Source: Rhizobium sp. BK418
GTDB taxonomy: Bacteria > Pseudomonadota > Alphaproteobacteria > Rhizobiales > Rhizobiaceae
DNA: 64,000 nt
Direction: 5' to 3'
Assembly (NCBI RefSeq): GCF_004341105.1
Contig: NZ_SLZK01000012.1
Span: forward strand, 1-64,000
Below the pieces are notes generated by a model, which made no database searches, was not told the origin of the DNA, and saw only the letters and a list, made by a program, of their open reading frames with translations. A program made the translations under genes and the position numbers. Position 1 is the first letter of the stretch, and each line of letters opens with the position of its first letter. Below, piece after piece: positions 60,846 through 64,000 of the stretch.

Positions 60846-61687
60846 GCCTTTGTCTCCCCCAGGTCACGCGAACGGGCGCGCTGTACTTCGTCGCGAAGCT
60901 GACCCCAGATCGAGTAGACGAACTCGCCATAGGCCGGTCGTGAGCGCAATTCGAGAACGGAGCGCGGGCGTTCGAACGGAACGTCCACGATCTCCTTGGC
61001 GCGACCCGGTTGGGCCGACATGACCATCACCCGGTCGCCGAGGGTGACGGCCTCGTCGACACTGTGGGTGATGAAAAGGACTGTCTTGCGGGTCTCTTCC
61101 CAAATGCGCAGCAGCTCCTCTTGCAGAAGGAGCTTGTTCTGCTCGTCAAGCGCGGAAAATGGCTCGTCCATCAGCAGAATATCCGGGTCGTTGGCAAAGG
61201 CGCGGGCGATCGAAACGCGCTGGCGCATGCCGCCGGACAGCTGGTGCGGATAGGCTTGCGCAAAGCGCGTCAGGCCTGTCCGGTCCAGATAGTGGCCGAC
61301 CACCTCCTTGATCTGTGTCTTCGGCGCATGCCGCAAGCGCAGCCCGTAGGAGGCGTTCTCCCAGACCGTCATCCACGGAAAGAGCGAGTCGCCTTGGAAG
61401 ACCATCGAATTGCCGGGGCGATTCTGCGCCGGTGCACTGACTTCGACCGTTCCCGACGTCGCCGTCTCCAGATTGGCGAGAATGCGCAAAAGTGTCGTCT
61501 TGCCGCAGCCGCTTGGCCCGACGATCATGAAGAAACAGCCTTCGGCAATGTCGAGCGACACATTGTCAAGCGCTGTCATCGTGCCCGCAGGTGTTTCGAA
61601 TGTCTTGGTCAGGTTCCGTAGCCTGATCTTCGCCGTCTCCTCGGATAGGTCGGTTACGCTGCGCAGATGTTGAGATGATCTTGCCAT
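60842..61687 (-). CDS. NitT/TauT-type ABC ATPase
   Basis: The 281-residue product has Walker A GPSGCGKTT (about 54), Q-loop FQGDSLFPWMTVWENA, signature LSGGMRQRVSIARAFA, Walker B ILLMDEPFSALD and H-loop FITHSVDEAV. It powers the importer with the adjacent permease and binding protein. The C-terminus (after the Walker core) is short. It follows the binding-protein gene by 11 bp. Confidence 0.88.
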   Translation of the reverse strand: MARSSQHLRSVTDLSEETAKIRLRNLTKTFETPAGTMTALDNVSLDIAEGCFFMIVGPSGCGKTTLLRILANLETATSGTVEVSAPAQNRPGNSMVFQGDSLFPWMTVWENASYGLRLRHAPKTQIKEVVGHYLDRTGLTRFAQAYPHQLSGGMRQRVSIARAFANDPDILLMDEPFSALDEQNKLLLQEELLRIWEETRKTVLFITHSVDEAVTLGDRVMVMSAQPGRAKEIVDVPFERPRSVLELRSRPAYGEFVYSIWGQLRDEVQRARSRDLGETKA

Positions 61688-61698
61688 GGTGCAATCTC

Positions 61699-62736
61699 CT
61701 ATTTCTGCGGCTGGTATGGGCCGAGTTTCTTGACCGCGTCTTCGGCAAAACTCGTATCCACGACCTTGTCGAGCGAAACTTCGCCTTCCATCAGCCCTTC
61801 GGATTTGAAGTAGGCGAGGTCGGTCTTCAGGCTCTCGACATTCAGCTTTCCATCCGGATTGGTGCCTTGCGGAACGATGGTGCGGAAAGTTTCCGGATCC
61901 TTGACAGAGGTATATTCCGTCAGGATCGACACGACCTCGTTTGCATTCGGCCCGGCAAGCTTGCCGTTCGAAAGGGCGTTGTTGTAGTCGCGTGCCGCCC
62001 GGATATAGGCGCGCATGAATGCTTCCGCGACGTCGTGATGCTGCTCTGCAAAGGTGTTGGAGTAAAGAACGACGGCGAGCTGGTGATTGGGATAAATCTC
62101 GTCGTCACCCATGAAACGGACTGCCGCACCTCGGCGCACGGCCTCGGTCGCCGACGGTTCTGTCGTCAAGGCGGCATCTACCGCCTTGTTTTCGAGTGCG
62201 AGCACATGCTGCGGGAAGCCCAGATAGAGGCGTTCGACGTCCGCCGGCTTGAGACCCGCCTTCTTCAGCGCTTCGTTCATGGTCGATGTCGAGGCGCTGC
62301 CGTTGGCGCTGCCGGCGACTTTGAGCCCCTTCAAATCGGCTAGGGTCTTGAACTTTCCGCTGTCGATCAAATCCTTGCGGATGAGCAGGGGCTGATAGCC
62401 GTAGCCGGGGGGCGTTGATCCCTTATCGGCGACGATCTTGATGCCGATCCCGCGTGCGACCGCATTGTAAAGTCCCGCCGAGGGCGAGCCGCCGGCGACG
62501 TCCAACTGGCCGGCTCCGAGCGGAGCCACCATCTTCGCGCCGGAATCGAACGGCACGAACTTCGCGTCGATGCCTTCCTCGCGAAAATATCCTTTCTTGT
62601 CGGCAATGAAGAACGCGACGTCACTGCTGGAATTGGCGATGCCGACATTGACGGTCACCAGATCGGCAGCGCTGGCCTCAAGACAGCCGAATAGCAACGA
62701 CGCTGCGACCGCAGCGCTCAAGATGAGCCTGTTCAT
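61699..62736 (-). CDS. NitT/TauT-type ABC substrate-binding protein
   Basis: The 345-residue periplasmic protein has a signal peptide (LILSAAVAASLLFGCLEASAAD) and an NMT1/SsuA-like fold (TVNVGIANSSSDVAFFIADKKGYFREEGIDAKFVPFDSGAKMVAPLGAGQLDVAGGSP). It is first in the unit with the ATPase, permease and aldolase. The ligand-binding region differs from taurine or alkanesulfonate types I can recall, so the ligand is open. Confidence 0.85.
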   Translation of the reverse strand: MNRLILSAAVAASLLFGCLEASAADLVTVNVGIANSSSDVAFFIADKKGYFREEGIDAKFVPFDSGAKMVAPLGAGQLDVAGGSPSAGLYNAVARGIGIKIVADKGSTPPGYGYQPLLIRKDLIDSGKFKTLADLKGLKVAGSANGSASTSTMNEALKKAGLKPADVERLYLGFPQHVLALENKAVDAALTTEPSATEAVRRGAAVRFMGDDEIYPNHQLAVVLYSNTFAEQHHDVAEAFMRAYIRAARDYNNALSNGKLAGPNANEVVSILTEYTSVKDPETFRTIVPQGTNPDGKLNVESLKTDLAYFKSEGLMEGEVSLDKVVDTSFAEDAVKKLGPYQPQK

Positions 62737-63052
62737 GACTTCCTCCCTGGTGAATCAAGACAGCGAGTCCGCTTTCGACGCGGATCGCATGTTCCTCCAT
62801 ACAGAACAACGTTCCTTATAAAACCGTATAAGCGATATTAACGATTGTCAATTCGGGAGTGAGCGCTCCTGCGAAAGACCGTTGACTTCACGATGAGGGG
62901 TGATCGATGACTGTGGGCAGACTAAAAGGTGCCGGCGATCGAGGAGGGGCGCGTGTGCCCACAAAATGCTCGCGCCAAGGCTATGGCGCGAGCGAGCGAA
63001 TGAGGGTGGCGGCGAACTGGCTGACAGTCTTTCTATAGAGCTGCGCTGACCG
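62737..63052. other. Intergenic region
   Basis: A 316-bp gap between the ABC operon and the CBS-domain gene. The promoter of the ABC/aldolase operon should lie near 62750-62870, which is AT-richer (ataaaaccgtataagcgat). No gene is visible here. Confidence 0.5.
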
Positions 63053-63490
63053 TCAGTGGGCTGTTTGCGAATGTGCGCCGCCGCGTTGCGAGATGCCGCC
63101 GAGCGCCTTGCCCGTTTCCTTGGCACTGCCCCTCATAGCGAGATCGCCAAGCGAGATGATGCCGACGAGCCGCTTTTTTCGGTTCAGCACCGGCAAGCGC
63201 CGCACCCGAAGATCGCCCATGTTATGCAGGACGTCTTCCACGTCTTCGTCCTCGAAGCAGTATTTGACATCGGTACTCATGACATCTCGTACCTTCGTCT
63301 TCGGCCCCTTGCCTTCTGCCACCCCACGGATGGCGATGTCGCGATCGGTGATCATGCCGACCAACCGGTCGTTCTCACCCACCGGGAGAACCCCTGTGTC
63401 GAGACGCCCCATCATTAAGGCGACATCCTGCAATGTATGCTCCGGATCGGTGATCTGGACGTCTGTGGTCATGCAATCGCTGATTTTCAT
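63053..63490 (-). CDS. CBS-domain pair protein
   Basis: The 145-residue product has two CBS domains in tandem (about 8-60 and 72-125: MGRLDTGVLPVGENDRLVGMITDRDIAIRGVAEG and LRVRRLPVLNRKKRLVGIISLGDLAMRG), which bind adenine nucleotides. GGGAGGTTATC precedes the ATG at 63490. The C-terminal tail is Gly/His-rich. It is a stress-type regulator common in rhizobia. The 338 bp upstream (63491-63828) hold no gene. Confidence 0.88.
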   Translation of the reverse strand: MKISDCMTTDVQITDPEHTLQDVALMMGRLDTGVLPVGENDRLVGMITDRDIAIRGVAEGKGPKTKVRDVMSTDVKYCFEDEDVEDVLHNMGDLRVRRLPVLNRKKRLVGIISLGDLAMRGSAKETGKALGGISQRGGAHSQTAH

Positions 63491-63828
63491 GATAACCTCC
63501 CTCGCGCTGCCCAGGCCGCGTGGCTCGGGCCAATAGTAATCAACGCGCACCGGTCGGAAACGTTCCGCATAGGCGACGCCGCCCATCCGGATGTCGATAC
63601 GCCCGAGGCGGTGGTTGCGGCCGGCGGTGTGTTGAAGGCCTGATCCGGTTCTGCCGATAAAGAGCGATGGGGCGATCTCGCCTGTCAAATTCCGGGAAGG
63701 CAGATGTAACCCCAGAATGAGGGGAGGCCGCGTCGCCAAGTGCCACTATCGGCCGCGGTCTTCCTGGCGAAAGGAGGGGGAGGTGACATTGCCGACGTCG
63801 CAAAGGCTGCAGGAGCGGCCTTTTTCAT

Positions 63829-64000
63829 TCAGTTTCGCCCGTCTCTCGGTGTCATTCCGAAAAATCGCATTTCCTCGCTGAGCACGCCGCCGTCCTCATT
63901 GACAATCGCAATCCAGATCCGATTGCCGATGCGGACGGAAAGACGCCGTGTGCCGGCGTCGTCGCCGGTGCCGATCTCCACCCTCGAACGGACGAAACCT
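63829..64000 (-). CDS. Partial hypothetical gene at the window edge
   Basis: The last 56 codons of a leftward gene run off the right end (EIGTGDDAGTRRLSVRIGNRIWIAIVNEDGGVLSEEMRFFGMTPRDGRN, stop at 63829-63831). Composition looks like an ordinary coding sequence. No domain can be named from this piece. Confidence 0.6.
   Translation of the reverse strand, partial: GFVRSRVEIGTGDDAGTRRLSVRIGNRIWIAIVNEDGGVLSEEMRFFGMTPRDGRN

Noticed and set aside
1..64000. CRISPR array
   Set aside because: The regular repeats at 14.5 kb are 14 bp with 29-bp period and short spacers, and no cas gene is present. No other regular repeat-spacer array was seen.

Overview
The window looks like chromosome of a Rhizobium-type alphaproteobacterium. 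The evidence is the gene families (FtrABCD iron uptake, NnrR/NnrS/NnrU nitric-oxide genes, copper nitrite reductase NirK, an LpsL-like UDP-glucuronate epimerase, PrsD/PrsE-like type I secretion), the GC-rich coding style and the rhizobial dispersed repeats. No species is claimed.

Layout. (1) 1-2214: degraded DNA with possible insertion-sequence ends, a dispersed repeat, and a complete IS481-family element. (2) 2222-29647: a 27.4 kb integrated element in the 3' end of a tRNA-Val(TAC) gene, bounded by a 22-bp direct repeat. It carries a tyrosine integrase next to the left att site, a tape-measure protein with a lytic-transglycosylase-like domain, a Prim-Pol/helicase replication protein, an XRE repressor, an array of 14-bp iteron-like repeats, a lambda-type portal, an S49 head-maturation protease and an SGNH-hydrolase-like protein. 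I find no terminase, major capsid, tail tube, baseplate or lysis genes. It is therefore either a badly eroded prophage or, more interestingly, a phage-satellite-like element. Four matching palindromes (ATTCAAC-N4/5-GTTGAAT) sit in front of its tail, replication, repressor and portal units, suggesting one regulon. Cargo at 15.0-19.7 kb includes three envelope-type proteins and a TIR-domain (Cap12-like) protein with a partner, a candidate antiphage pair. The right end (24-29.6 kb) holds many small genes, a frameshifted ribbon-helix-helix-like gene, an AlpA-like DNA-binding gene and an aberrant tRNA-Thr-like sequence.

(3) 29.9-33.5 kb: ordinary chromosome (methyltransferase, UDP-glucuronate epimerase, a secreted protein, a frameshifted LysE-type exporter). 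(4) 33.4-48.5 kb: an anaerobic/nitric-oxide island: ubiTUV and ubiD/ubiX paralogues (oxygen-independent ubiquinone synthesis), a TatA paralogue, nnrU, ftrABCD, nnrR, nirV, nirK and nnrS. Six TTG-N8-CAA palindromes lie upstream of these units and fit control by the Crp/Fnr-type regulator NnrR encoded in the island.

(5) 49-56.3 kb: a type I secretion system with two unusual glycine-rich, non-RTX candidate substrates, next to an IS3 remnant and a LuxR-type regulator. (6) 56.4-59.1 kb: a BTAD/hydrolase gene broken by a frameshift, and an alpha/beta hydrolase. (7) 59.2-62.7 kb: a class II aldolase with a NitT/TauT-type ABC importer. (8) 63.0-64.0 kb: a CBS-domain protein and a partial gene at the edge.
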